From Tetradesmus obliquus (lineage: Eukaryota; Chlorophyta; Chlorophyceae; Sphaeropleales; Scenedesmaceae): 64,000 nt of DNA. This document shows positions 10,657 through 23,473 of this stretch, piece by piece; position 1 is the stretch's first letter, and each line of letters opens with the position of its first letter. Where the stretch lies: positions 3,286,001 to 3,350,000 of the forward strand of contig CP126203.1 in assembly GCA_030272155.1 (NCBI GenBank), read 5' to 3'. The notes under the pieces are model-generated. The model made no database searches. It saw nothing but the letters and a program-made list of their open reading frames with translations, and was not told the DNA's origin. The position numbers were made by a program, and so were the translations under genes.

Positions 10657-12537
10657 ATGGCATTACGCGTCTCTCTAGCGGCATGGCTGCTGTGGCTTGT
10701 GCTGCTGGGGTCGCTGGCAGCAGCAGCAGCAGCAGCAGCCAAAGCTGCAGCACATACGGACACAGCTCAGCACAACTCCACCAGGAACGCCGTTCGCTTC
10801 TTTATTGATGAGGGATACTTCCTTGAGGGAGACACAGAGATACTGCGAGCATACATAACAGGTAAGCAGTTAAAGAGGCCTGGCATGCCTGGTATATCCT
10901 TTGCCTGTTTGTCCAGAGGCAGCGGCAGCAGCAGCTGTGTCAGCAGGTATCATATCCACATTTCTTGACTCCAACTCCAGCAGCGGCAGCTTTGATGCCA
11001 GACCGCATATCGCGCACAAGCCTCCAGCCACATTGACATCACCCAAAAGCAGCCCAAACCGTCACCACAATGCCTTGCAGCAGCAGCAGCAGCAGCAGCT
11101 TGTGGAGGGATGCTTCACTCAGCATACACTGTCATAGTCACTCCTGCTGTGCCGCGCGTCATTGTCACCCGTCTTCTTCTCATCGCATCTCACCTGCATG
11201 CGGTCTGTCCATGCCCTCATCTGCCTGCAGCATCTCAGGGCCGCCTAGAAATATCTGGAGAGTCCAGTGGAGCCTTCATGTCTATTCGAGGATACTACGT
11301 GCCAGAAAAATGGGATGTGTACTGGACGATCCGGTCGGCCTGCCACAAGGGTTATGAAAGCATGAAGCCGGGGCAGATGGTGAACTGCATCCCTGGCGTG
11401 CAGGCCATGTCACTCAAGCGGAACTTCCTGCAGACCTGGCAGCAGGTGCGTGTCGGGATATATCACATTGCAGCAGCAGCAGCAGCAGCAGCAGGAGCAG
11501 ACAGGAACGCCTTTACTCCCCATGTACTGATGCAGCTACTGGTGTTCTGCTGGGAGCAGTCGCGGCCCCTTCCTGTAAACTGTTGTGCTGCCTGATCCTG
11601 CAGCAGCGTTTTGCTGTCAACGAACACGCCCTTGCAGCAACAGCAGCGACGGCAGCGCCTACAACACGCTTTTGACCTTGTTGTGCATGCTGCAGGCGTA
11701 CGGCGAGGCTGCGTTTGGCTACATCCCGCGCAGCTACCTGCTGCCGCAGCAGTACTGGCTGTGGCGCAGCCACCTGCTGGCCAGCGGATCCCCTGACGAT
11801 GCCAAGTGGGTGCTCAAGGCCAACATACACAGGTGCGTGGTGTGTGTATGTGCGCATAATGATACAGGTCATGACAGTTGCCGTGTGACATGCAACATAA
11901 TCTTGCAGTGCGCATTGTGCATGTTAGGCAGGGGTGGAAGCTGGGAGATGAGGCATCACACGCCTGTGCACATGCCCGATGGGCATTGTCCTATGGTGCA
12001 TCCAGGGACCAGGCAACCGTGAGGGTCTTGACAGCAGCGCTTGCAGCAGCGGTCGGCAGACCTGGGTTGAGCCGGGACACTGCTGGTTCCTTACTTCTGC
12101 ATGTTGTCAGCCTGCTGACCTTCACCAGGCACTGCTTGCTGCTGCTGCTGCTGCTGCCGCTGCTGCCACTGCTGCTGCCGCTGCTGTTGCTGTATCTCGC
12201 CACATGCAGGGGCAAGGGTGTGTCAGTAGTGCCGCAGCATCAGGCGCTGTCACAAGCACTGATGCATACGCGCGAGCCTGACAGCAGCAGCAGCAGCAGC
12301 AGCGGCGGCGACGGCGCAGAAGACGGCATATCATACCACAACATTCTAGTGCAGCAGTATCTGGAGCCGCAAATGGTAATTGCTGGCCGCAGCAGCTACC
12401 TGAGGCTGTGGCTGTTAGTAACAACTGTTACGCCGTTACGAGCGTACCTCTTCAGAGGCGGGTTTGCCATCTTTGGCAAGCAGAAAGGCAGCAGCAATGT
12501 GACAGCAGCAGGTGCTGCAGCAAGCACCTCGTTAGCA

Positions 12538-12577
<40 letters not shown>

Positions 12578-12704
12578 GCAGCACCACAGATGACTTGATT
12601 GTCAACTTGTGGATTCAGGATAGGGAGAAGTCACCCATCTGGAGCTTGCAGCAGCTAGAGCAGTACCTAGAAAAGCACCCTGAGCTGGTGCTGCCGCTGC
12701 CAGC

Positions 12705-12741
<37 letters not shown>

Positions 12742-14298
12742 CGTCGCACCTTTGCTGACGCTTGGTCAGACATGCAGCACTCTGCAAGCCTAGTTCTTGC
12801 TGCAGCACTTCCGGCGATGCGGGCAGCAGCAGCAAACGTGTCAGCCCCGAGGCAAGGCACTTTTGAGTATTTTGGGCTTGATTTTGTGCTGGATGCACAC
12901 CTTCGGCCTTGGCTTTTGGAGGTGAATGCAATCCCATCCATGTCGAGGAGGAAGAAAGGATCATGTGTGGGTGACAAGGCCACAGCAGACTGCCAACTCA
13001 ACTCAGCTCAGGCTGCAGGCAACAGCAGCGGTAGCAGCAGCAGCAGCAGCAGTAAGGCTGCTGCTGCTGCTGCAGCAGATGACTTTGATGAGCAGAAGGA
13101 GCACTTTGTGCATGACATGCTAGTACTGCTAGGGCTTCCAGTTGACGCTCCAGTAACAGCAGCAGCAGCAGCAGCAGGGCGGCAGGCAGGCAGGAAGGCT
13201 GCTGCAGTTGACGGCCTGGCTCTGCTACGCATGTCAGCTGCAGCGGCTGCTGCAGCTGCCAACAGGACAGGCAGTAGCCGTGGCAGCAGCAGCAGTGGTG
13301 CCAGGAAGCTGCTGCAGCAATGGCTTGACAGCAGGCGTGCAGGTAGTCATGTGCAGCGCAGTCTGCTGCAGGTTGTTGAGCCTGACAGGTCAATCAGGCG
13401 GCACCGGCACCACCGTAGAGATGCTGCTGGCAATGATAAGACAGCATCACTGCGGAAGCCTGGCAAACCAACACCAGCAGCAGCAGCAGCAGCAGGCAGT
13501 GGTGGGGCGAGCCAGCAGCAGCCGGCACCAGGCAAGGAGCAGCAAGGCCAGGGTGTGCAGCAGCTGCAGCAGCAGCAGGTGCCTGGGGTACTGGGCTTGC
13601 AGGATTGGTCAGGTCCTGTGCCGCAACTTTCAGAGCTACCTGCTCCAGTGAGAGCAGTTCTCTGCCCAATCGGCAGCAGCAGCAGCAGTGAAGCTGAGCA
13701 GGCGTTTGCTTGCATCAGCTGCCTGACGGCTGATGACCTTGCGGCTTTGGCAGCAGCAGAGGCAGAGCTGCAGCGTGCTGGGCGCTTTGCGCCTGTTTAT
13801 GATGTGACAGCAGCCTACAGCTTAAGCAGCAGGTCGGCAGGGCCCCTGCCGCCAGACCCTGCTGATGCTGCTGATGCTGCTACTGGTGGCAGCAGCAGCG
13901 GGGCTGCTGACACAACTGCAGGATCCTCTGCAGCAGCTGCAGCAGCAGTATCAGGGACCGAGTATCTAAGGCAGGAGCGCAGTGTGTGGCAGAAACTCTA
14001 CCATACATGGCTGGCATTGTCAACTTCTGGTGTGGGGCTGCGGGACCTAGGGCTTATGAAGTACTACACCACGGCGTCGAAGATAGCAGCAGGGCGGCAG
14101 CTGAAGTTGGGCAGGCAGGATTATGTTATGTCTGCATGGTTGAAGGTGCGGCAGCAGCTGCTGCAGGAGGCAGCAGAGTGCAAGCCAGGGCCTGGTGCTG
14201 CTGGCAGCGGTGGGTCCGCAGGCAAGCAGCAGGTGCTGAGTGCTAGCTGCGTCGCCAAGATGCTGCAGCAGCTAGTGAGCCATTGCTACATACAGTGA
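10657..14298 (+). CDS. Tubulin-tyrosine-ligase-like (TTLL) protein
   Basis: Four exons (10657-10861, 11231-11445, 11696-11832, 12210-14298) join in phase to 881 residues. TTLL enzymes are ATP-grasp ligases that add Tyr, Glu or Gly to tubulin tails. Family marks: a KWVLKANIHRGKGV nucleotide-binding segment split by intron 3 (about residue 180), LVQQYLEPQMVIAGRSSYLR (about 230) and FGLDFVLDAHLRPWLLEVNA (about 405-425), whose Asp and E-x-N are the metal ligands of the family. The catalytic core is interrupted by poly-Ser, poly-Gln and poly-Ala insertions, and 400 low-complexity residues follow it. I chose the ATG at 10657 because it opens a hydrophobic, Leu/Trp-rich segment ending in Ala-rich sequence that looks like a signal peptide or anchor, which is unusual for a cytosolic family. 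The start of the mature protein is uncertain; family identity is strong. Confidence 0.85.
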
Positions 14299-14895
14299 TG
14301 AGCTCTGTATGTAGAAATTGTAACACTTCCTTTGAAAATACACATTCCTTTATCACTTGTGGAGGATTACAGTCCTGGCTGTCCTGCAAGAGCAATGCAG
14401 GCTGTTCATGATTGGCCGACCAAGATCTAGCAGTCTGAAGCCAGCACCCAGCCAAGATGAAAGTCGATGGTTGTTTTTGACATGATGCAGCAAAGGGGAT
14501 GCCCCCCGGGTCTTCGGAGGGTTTCGGAAGACCTAGTCTCTGGGGACACGTTGGTGACAGTGACTAAGGGCCAAAGTGACAGCATCTTTCAAGACACGTT
14601 CACGACCAGTTCTTGACGGCTTCCCAGTTCCCATGCCGAGAAGCTTTCGCCCTTCACTCATTATCGTCACTGGTCTCAACGCAAATGTAGCGCGGCGAAA
14701 TATATGCAGTCCTGACTGGCAGACTCTGCCAGTCCTGCACAGTACTTCTGCTCACGAAAACGTAGCTTTAAAATTAGCAATTATTTTAGTGGAGACGTTG
14801 TGCATTCTGGACAGCTCCCTTGAACAAAGTCACGACACGACGCGGGCAGCCCTCAGCCTCCTAGCCAAAGGCAGCAGAGCTGGAGCAGCGACGTG
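14299..14895. other. Intergenic region between TTLL and the next gene
   Basis: It holds the TTLL 3' end and the presumed promoter and 5' UTR of the gene starting at 14896. The base composition is more even than in the flanking genes and there are no (CAG)n tracts. I see no further feature. Confidence 0.5.
14319..14323 (+). terminator. TGTAA polyadenylation motif of TTLL
   Basis: TGTAA, the usual green-algal poly(A) signal, occurs 21 bases after the TTLL stop codon. Confidence 0.5.
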
Positions 14896-17445
14896 ATGAT
14901 GACCGCGGAGGTTACCGTCAGCTTTTCCGGCGTGATGGAGGCCCTGGGGGGAGCTCCTTTCTGCTCAGCTGCAGACAGCAGCTGCCAGCCACAGCAGGAC
15001 CTGCTGCCTTCATATATGGAAGGTGCTGCCTGTTCGGAGGACGGCTCGACTGCATCAGAGCCTGCTATGGCGACTGAGCGCATCCACAGGCGCTCTGCCA
15101 GCTGCTCAGCTATCATGGAGCCAGACCCTGCCTGCCTACAGTTGCAGGACACCTCACTGTCAGGCTCACATGCAAGCTTGGTTTCAGCAGCTAGCACGCC
15201 CACAGTTGACGCGCTCGCAGCAGCAGAAGGACAGGAGAAGCAACGCCACAAGCACAAGCACAGGCATCACCACCACCGCCACAGCCAGCAGCAACAGCAG
15301 CAGCAGGAGGTGCTGCCGCTGCGTCCTGCAGAACACATGGTTCGCAGTGCATCAGTTGACTCCAGCCATGCCAGCAGTGGTGCCAGCCACCATAGCAGTG
15401 TTGTAGGCCTCATTGCTGTGGTGGAGGAGCGGCGGCCAAAGTAGGCCTCACATATTTGAAACAATTTTGTGTGAATGTACTACGTGCAGCTAGTAGCTGC
15501 AGTTGTCCAGCATCCTGCAGCAGCTGCAGCCCAGCAGAGTGCCTGCAAGCAGAGCAGCACTTGATTGCCGCTAGCTGCTGTTCCAATGCAGCAGCAACGC
15601 ATATGAGTGCGGCAGCTGCAGTGAATGAGCATCCTGCAGCAGCGCCAGCACATCAGGGTGCCTGCAAGCAGAGCGACGTGGCCGTCTTCACCTATGCAGC
15701 ATAGCATGGCCTGCACAGCATGCCCTGGTGCCTGCCACACGGCAGCAGCAGACAGCAAGGATTCCTGCAAGCACTTGGCATTGCACGCGCGGTAATCCCT
15801 CCAATGGTGTTTGTTGTTGCACTCCGCCTGCAGGTCGTTCACTGTGGGCACTCTCCACCAGCGCCCTCACCACCTCAGCAGCAGCGCCGCAGCCCCAACC
15901 CTGCACCACAGCCACGGCAGCAGCAACAGCTGCAGCCACAGCGCCTTCACACACGCAGCAGGCTCCCGTGCTGGCGCCAGCAAGCACCACAGCAGCTGCC
16001 TCAAACCCCAGCAGCAGCCGCAGCTGCTCAGCAGTGCTGCAGCAGGCGCTGGGCGCCGGTCGCCGCTGCAGCATGCGCTGCACAGCAAGCACCACGCCGC
16101 ATTTGCAGCCAGCGGAAAGGGTTACATCGGCAGTGTCGGCAGTGCTGGTGGTGGGGTTGGAGCGATGGGTGGCGCAGCAGCAGCAGGAGTTGCGGGCAGC
16201 GCAGGCAGCTTCACTGGCAGTGGAGGGGCGCTGGGGCTGCTGGGGGTGCCCAAGGTGCAGCGCGTGATGTCTGAGAGTGTGAAGCCTGAGGCGATTGCTA
16301 AGGGGTTTGCAGGTGAGCAGAAGCACAGCTTGTGTTGTCACGGTGCTGCAGCAGCTGCTGCGCGCTGTTGAAGAATGAAGGTATTCCCTTTCTCTAGGCC
16401 TTCTGGGGGGGCTGGGGTGCCCAAGGTGCAGCCCGTGATGTTGAAGAGCGTGAAGCCTGAAGCAATCGCCAAGGGCTTTGCAGGAGAGAGTAGTTTTGTG
16501 GCGTGTGCTCTCATGCTGGTGCTTCCTGCAGCAAATCGTCTGTGCGGGTGTAGCAGCCCACTATGTTTATGACTGGGCCAGCACAAGATGTCCTGCGGCC
16601 GCTGCCCTCTCACAGTGAGTCACGCCAGTGCAAATGGCTATGTTGCGGCAGCCTGCTGACCCACCTGCATATGCTTTGGCTTGCAGGCAACTGGCTGAGT
16701 CGCCGCTGCCTGGACGTGTTCACTGGCGCGCGGGCTGTGGCGCAAGCCGAGGTGCTGCGCAAGCTGCTGCCGGACTGCCCTGGGCTGCACCTGTGGCTGG
16801 TTAAGCCGCCACGCAGCAGGTGAGGCTGCATGGGTGTTTGATGTACTGTTTCATGCGACTGCTGCATTAAAGCTGCTGTACAGTTATACGGGCAGCCAGA
16901 CTGCCCTGGGCTGCACTTGTGGCTGGTCAAGCCGCCACGCAGCAGGTAAGGCTTGATGGGTGTTCGATGTACTGTTACATGCAACTGCTGTACTAAAGCT
17001 GCCATACAGGCAGCCAGACTGGCCTGGGCTGCACCTGCGGCTGCAAGTCGCCACGCAGCAGGTGAGGCTGCATGGTTGTTTCATTTGTTGCTTGTGCAAC
17101 TCCTGCAACGACCCTGCTGCACAACTATACAGCCAGCCAGGCTGCCCTGGGCTGCACCTGTGGCTGGCCAAAGCCGCCACGCAGCAGGTGAGGGGATTAT
17201 ATGGTTGTTACATGTGCGGCTTCACGCATGTGACATGCAGCCGCCGCAGCACTGCAAGCCAAGGAGCTTGCTGCAGAGAGCTGCCCTGTGGCTGCTAAAT
17301 CTCAGCGAAGCACAGTAAGGTAGCAGCAATGCACAGAGTTTGCTTGCGGGCGCAACCAACCCTGCCGCACAAGTGTACGGGCTGGCTGCTGCCCTGACCG
17401 CCGTGCTCAAGCATACTACGTTATCAGTGCACATGCTGACCGTGC

Positions 17446-17477
<32 letters not shown>

Positions 17478-18680
17478 GGGCTGCTGCTGCCGCCGCAGGC
17501 ACTGGGTGCCGGTGCATCTGGGAGCCGCTGAGCGGCTGCGGCAGGGTGCGGGCTGCTACCTGCATGATGACGGCAGCGTGGGCCCTAGCGGGGAGGTGTG
17601 GAAGTGCCGCGTGCTGCTGGACCTGATGTGCAGGGGCTTCGCAGTGCAAATCAGGTGCGCAGGGGTGTTGCGTGAATATCTTCTGGTGTATAACGCGTAT
17701 GTTGCCACTAACATACACATGTTGACGGCAGCGTGGGCCCTAGCGGGGAGGTTTGGAAGCGCCGCGTGCTGCTGGACCTCATGTGCAGGGGCTTCGCGGT
17801 GCAAGTTAGGTATGTGTGCGCGGGGGTGCAATATCATTAGCTGCATGTGCGTGGCTGGCCTGCTTGTGCGTGGCTGGCCAGCAACACGAACGGCCTATAT
17901 ACATGAGCCACCTCCAGTTGTGCTGTCATGGTGCTATTATGTACGGTCTGGTCTACACTGCATGCTGCGCTAGTTGGCTGCTGCCCTTGCGTAGTCCAGC
18001 GTGGCACGGCTCTGACCTCTGTTGTGCCTCCGCATCACTGCTGCTGCAGGTTTCGGCCTGCCAAGGCGCGCTGCGGCTCTGTGGCGGAGGACCTGCGGGC
18101 CAAGCTGGCACGCTTCGACCTCCACTGCATGGCTCTGACTTCTTCTGTGCCTGCTGTTGCTTCTGCTGCTGCTGCTGCATTGCAGGTTTCGTCCCGCTAA
18201 GGCGCGCTGCGGCTCTTTGGCGGAGGACCTGCGGGCCAAGCTGGCGCGCTTTGACTTCTGCTGCACGGCTCTGACCTCTTCTCTGCCTGCCTGCTGCTGC
18301 TACTGCTGCTGCTGCTGCCGCAGGTTCCGGCCTGCCAAGGCGCGCTGCGGGTCGCTGGCGGAGGACCTGCGGGCCAAGCTGGCACTTTGACTTTTGCTGC
18401 ACAGCTCTGACCTCTTCTCTGCCTGCTGCTGCTGCTGCTGCTGCTGCTGCTACTGCTGCATTGCAGGTTCCGGCCTGCCAAGGCGCGCTGCGGCTCCCTG
18501 ACGGAGGACCTGCGGGCCAAGCTGGCGCGCTTCGACTTCCCGCTAAATGACAAGGACAATGGCGGCTGCAGGCCCATCGAGCTGCCCAATGGCTGGCCTG
18601 TGGTGGAGTACCCGATCATATGTGACGGCGTGAACGCGCTGTATGAGGAGCTGTTTGGCCCTCGGCGGATGCTGCTGTGA
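14896..18680 (+). CDS. Unrecognised 508-residue protein with His/Ser-rich N-terminal half
   Basis: Exons 14896-15440, 15834-16312, 16687-16819, 17499-17654 and 18467-18680 join in phase at every junction and end at TGA 18678-18680. The first two exons are low complexity: Ser/Ala-rich, a basic His run (HKHKHRHHHHRH) and poly-Gln. The last three form a compact unique domain: NWLSRRCLDVFTGARAVAQ, LLPDCPGLHLWLVKPP, HWVPVHLGAAERLRQGAG, VWKCRVLLDLMCRGFAVQIR, FRPAKARCGSLTEDLRAKLA, VVEYPIICDGVNALYEELFG. I cannot assign this to a known family. Four of its five exons have junction-spanning copies, and the phases show that those copies are skipped (the exon 2 copy, for instance, would shift the frame and lacks a GT donor). 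The start is the second of two adjacent candidate codons and the first ATG. Confidence 0.7.
16397..18400 (+). repeat. Junction-spanning copies of four exons
   Basis: Donor-side copies: exon 2 end (GTGCCCAAGGTGCAG...) at 16397-16486; exon 3 end (TGCCCTGGGCTGCACCTGTG...) near 16890-16946, 17010-17060 and 17133-17187; exon 4 end (GGCAGCGTGGGCCCTAGCGG...) at 17727-17811. Acceptor-side copies: exon 5 start (CGGCCTGCCAAGGCGCGCTG) at about 18050, 18187 and 18323, upstream of the used exon at 18467. Confidence 0.85.
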
Positions 18681-18750
18681 ACTTCATGGGCGCTTGCCCA
18701 GGCTGTGTGCGAAGTTCACGGCAAGGTGGCCGGTGGCGTTGGCCAGCTGT

Positions 18751-18821
18751 ACCCGATCATATGTGACGGCGTGAACGCGCTGTATGAGGAGCTGTTTGGC
18801 CCGCGTCGGATGCTGCTGTGA
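18751..18821 (+). repeat. Copy of the gene's last codons and stop
   Basis: The final 70 bases of the preceding gene, from TACCCGATCATATGTGACGG through GCTGCTGTGA, recur here just after the stop codon. Confidence 0.85.
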
Positions 18822-21321
18822 ACTTCACGCAGCTGGAACTGGCAGCAGCAGCAGCAGTAGCAGGCTGTGCATTCTGGAGGCAGCACAGCCAGCAGCAGCG
18901 GCCTGGCTTGCTCTGTGAGCTGCCCATTTCACGTGGTATTGGACAACTGTGTGTGCCTGTATTCAGCAGCTCAGACGTTCAGTATTACTTGCCTGCTGCC
19001 TGGTGATTTGCATAGCAGCAGGTGGGAGAAGTCCAAGCACTGGTGTCTGTTCTGCCTCTCTTGTGTCTTGCACCACTTGGTTGTGCCACCGTCTCTGCTG
19101 CATGTGCCTCAGGCTGGCTTACATTTGGCTGGTCAAATTCAAATGATCTCCGAAACCCGCCTGATATCAGCATGACGGTGGTGTAGTTTGTCGGTTGTTT
19201 GTCCATTGCTTGGCCTGCTGTTGTTTCGTGTTTGCCTGGTGGCTTGCAGTGTTGCGCTCTGCACTGGCAGATGATAGTTGGCAGTTATGCTCACCTGAAA
19301 CCGCAATGGTGTTCAGCTCTGCAGTGTGTAGTTTTAGCTCTAGAGTAGGCGCACATCTGGCAATTCAATCTGACATGGCAATCAACGTGTGCTTACTCTG
19401 CATGCAGAGCGCCTTTTTTGTGTGCATTGACTGATGTGGCGCTGACAAACCACCGACATATCCATGACGCCAGTCGGCAGGACCATTATGAGCTTGTGTG
19501 CTTCTGTATTGTGTTTATACTCCAGGATGAGCTGTGTACAAACTCAATAATTTGTGCACACCCAGGTCAATCAGTGCAGACTGCTGCCATGCGTTCTGAC
19601 GCCAGGCAGGTTTTTTTGTATGCTGACATCTGGCTGTGTGTTTGCTGATATCAGCACGTCCTAGAGACAACACAATGCCAATTGTAGCTATCAGTTGTAG
19701 CTATCAGTTTTGTTTGTGTCAAGTGCTTTAGGCCATTGTGTGTCTCCTGTCAGGACGTGCATCCACCCCTGGCAGGTGGCTTTTGTATTTCTAGGTGTTG
19801 CATTCTGTGGTTGTGCAGTGCTGGATGGTGCCGGCTGTATGCATAACAGTCACCAGCAGACAGCTGTTTAGGCAGAGGCTGCTTGTTACGTGGCAAGCAA
19901 GTGCTGCCAGTTGGCGTGGTTCTAGTTATACATGCTGCTTGCTGGTATGGCACTGACGCCCGTTACCCAGATTGAGCAGCAAGCTGGATTTCAGAGCAGT
20001 GATGGGGCTGCTCGGCCTTGGGCTTTGCACGGATAGTGTATTGCATGGGGCGCTGCAGCATGGGCAGGCCGTCTGAGTGTACTGGCACATCTTGCACTAT
20101 TACTAGTAGCCACTGGCTACAACAGCCTGGCGGCCAGGCTGATGGATGCATCGTGTGTTCTGCATGCAAGCACTCTGATCAGGGTGAATGTGAGGCCAAC
20201 AAATGCAGGCGCAGTGGTGCATGGCTGTTGTTAATGTTATTGCACATAGATCATCAGCTACAGCAGAGGCAGCTGCCTCATCCACAGGCGCAGATGGGGA
20301 CAAGAACAGCTAGTATGCCTTTTAATGTGCTTGTATCGCCTGTGTTGGTGCAGTGTTAATTCGCAAAAGCATGGAGCGGCTGAGCAGCTAGTTAAGCATG
20401 GCACGGCATGCAGGCCGAGATCAGGCGGCTGAGCAACTTGTTACTGACGGCCGCACCCAAGAATTGTGGCGCTGGTGTGTCTGCTGTGTCTGCACAGCGC
20501 TGCATCAGGCATGCGAAAGTGCGTGAGGTCATGGCGGCTTGATTGAGTGCTGCATGCCATGACCGGGTCGCATCGCATCACTATGAAGGGAGCTTGGAAA
20601 CAATGCATAACCTGGCTAACGTGCTGTGTGCATCATGCGTGCAGGGCTGTGGGACCCATGAGTGCAGCCGCTGCAGTACCTGGATATATGCACGGATTTA
20701 AGGTAGCCTTGAATCTAAGTGTACTACTGGATGCTACACCCCGTGGCGCCTGGTTCACTATCATGGCGTGGGGTTTGGCATTTGCACAGTTGTGTGCCAG
20801 AGTGGAGGTTTTTGCGCATGCAATCGTCCCCACAGCGGCAGGCAGCTAGCTATTGCCGCGCCAGGATGGGCGGCGTCTGTAACAGGCATTGATACGCAGG
20901 GCTGACTCTGCTGCAACCATTGTTGAAATGCCTGTGGCCCATGCTAGATGTTCCCTTTTGCAGTCATTTGTTGGCACCAAACAGCTCCTGATCACTACTA
21001 GTAGTAGGTTACAAGTCAGTCTAAAAGCCAGCTGGCAGCTGCAGCTGCTGACACACAAATACCTAAGTCACTGTCAACAATGCAGCCAGGCAGTGCCTGC
21101 CACAATCCGGGATGCAACCCTGCATGTGACCATGCAGTGCCTCTGACGCTTTAAAGGTGCGGAGCAACATGCACAAGCTACTGCATGGCACGCAGCCAGC
21201 CCAATAACAATGCAGTAGCAGGTACTTGGGGTGAACCGCCATCATTCATCCCCGCTGAAAACAGCCAGACGCCTCTAGAGAATCAAACTGGTGCCAGCCT
21301 GCTGGCTATTTTGCGCAAGAT

Positions 21322-21353
<32 letters not shown>
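21322..21353. repeat. (AGCC)n microsatellite
   Basis: Eight tandem AGCC units are seen directly in the sequence. Confidence 0.9.
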
Positions 21354-23287
21354 TACCAGCCAGCAGCCTGCTCTTGCCCTGTCAACAAAGGCTCCCAGAG
21401 CACAACAGCAGAGCTCCTACCCCGGCTGGCCAGCACGCAACTTCAAGTTCAGATCAGATCCTAAGCGCAACCTCAACCACAAACAGCTGCAGACAGAGGG
21501 CGAAACTCCAGGTACCCCAGGTGCTACACTATTCCTGCTGCATGCTACGCATGGTGTAATCAGCATCATGTGCGGCTGAATGGTGCATCAGCTACTGCAG
21601 TGTAGCCTTGGCATGGACAGTGCAGGTGGCGGCACAACAGCCGCCAGTCAAGTGGCCATACAGTGTACAGAGCCCCATGCATCACACGTGACGCAGACGA
21701 GTAATAGGTGCTGAAAGAAGAAACAGATAACAGAGATGAGACACAAGACCAACACCAGTCATGCTAGCACGCGGAATACATTGCGTGTTGTAACACATAT
21801 GCTGCAGCTCAAGGCCACAGCGCAGCGTTCGATCCATGTCAATAGTACAATGTCGCGCAGCGAGTCAGGTGGGGGTTGCGTCAACCCGAGAGCATCAAGG
21901 GCCACCAAGCGTCACGTCAGCAGCACACATCAGTTTGGCAAGTGCAAGCCTAATACAATAAGAATCAATGTCAGAACTCCTGCAGCAACCCCTGCAGCAA
22001 CCCCTGCGACAGCCCCTGCAACCACAGCCGGGATGCTTCCTGTCTAAATGCAGAGCACACTGGCACACATGCAGTGACACAGACAGCAGTCCTGCTGTAG
22101 CGTAGCTGCGCCAGCGCGAACAAGGGTACCGTGCCGGCACCTGAACCTGTGCGTGCATAGAATAGCGAGCTGCACACTGCACGCAGGCAGCGTGGTCTGG
22201 CAAAGGTCAGCTGCTGCAGCCCTGTCATCAGGCTGCGGTGCCGTGCAGAACCACCAGCACCAGCAGATGCAGTGCTGAAGTCCTTCAACTTACAGGATGT
22301 GCGGAGGCAGAGGTGTCAACGCAACCGTTGCCCACGGCACCTTCTTGTGCCGGGCAATCAGCATGTAGCAGCCAGCCACAGCACACACAGCAGCTGCCAA
22401 CCACGCAGCAGCCGCTGCCAGCCAACCAAGTGTCCAACTGCACAGCTGCAAGCCCTGCCTTCATGCAGCTGCCTGGCACTAGTAGCCATGTGCTCAGAAG
22501 GTTGCACAGACAAGAAGTGCTGCAGCTGCCTGTGGTCAACTGCAACAGTCCAGCCACACTTGACACAGACAAGCTGGCGAACACGGTGACAACGTCACAC
22601 CGGTGACGCTGCAGCCTGCACTGCAGCACGCCCACTTTGTGCGGAAACATGCCGCAACACGCCGCACACACCACAACATGCCACAGCCCGTTATTGCAGC
22701 AGCCAAGTGCGCTGTCTTGCTAGGTTGCCGAGTACGCAGCCCCAACAAACAGGGCCCGAAACACACACACGTTCCGCACATTGACAGCAGCTGCTGCTAA
22801 GAGTAGCAACGCCAAAGCACAGCCGTCAGAACATAATCGGACGCCAACACTAACAGAAGCACACCTGCGCGCGTGTATAATACACTTGCCTGCTGCTGCC
22901 CCCGGCTTACGCAAATTGCTAGAATGCTGCACCACCCCTGCTGCGTATTTGTACATGGATACACAGCCACCACAGGCACACTGAACCACAACACAGGCCC
23001 CTTTGCAGCCTGCCAGCCGCTGCCAGGCAGCCCTCTATCCGCACAGCAGCCACACCCTGCACCCCCAGAACTGCAACTGCCCCACTGCCCCTAGATTCAA
23101 TTGGCCACTGCTTGCCCTGACTGTGTCCACACATACATAGCTGCCTTGTAACAGCCACACACCAGGAACGCCTGCTGCTGCACCCCACCGACTGCTCAGC
23201 AGACCCTCCCTTTTGTGCACCGTGGGCTTTTTGTTGGACCCGCCGATGCCCCCCCGATCGCACATCACATCCTGTGCGCCCTACTGC

Positions 23288-23440
23288 TTAGCAGACCTCC
23301 TTCTTGCACACAGGGCACTTCTTGCTGTACTTGCTCAGCCACTGGCAGGCGCAGCTGTCGTGGAAGTCGTGGCTGCAGGGCAGGCTCACCACCAGCTCAG
23401 GGCCGCCCAGCTCGCACTGGCACACGGGGCAGATCACACT

Positions 23441-23473
<33 letters not shown>

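Larger units (their letters stand above)
18681..23287. other. 4.6-kb gene-poor stretch
   Basis: Short ORFs occur in all frames but none has family-like content or a splice-consistent partner. Part is probably 3' UTR of the upstream gene (first TGTAA near 20876) and of the RING gene (TTACA, minus-strand TGTAA, at 22290-22294). Simple repeats: (AGCC)n at 21322-21353 and a 15-bp CCTGCAGCAACC-type repeat at 21979-22024. Confidence 0.5.

Noticed and set aside
12510-12600. Separate small genes in the (CAG)n blocks of the TTLL gene
   Set aside because: The repeats are open in all frames; only the TTLL frame has conserved motifs on both sides.
16397-16486. Treating the second GVPKVQPVMLKSVKPEAIAK segment as a real exon
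   Set aside because: It would enter in the wrong phase and lacks a GT donor, whereas exon 2 joins 16687 directly in phase.
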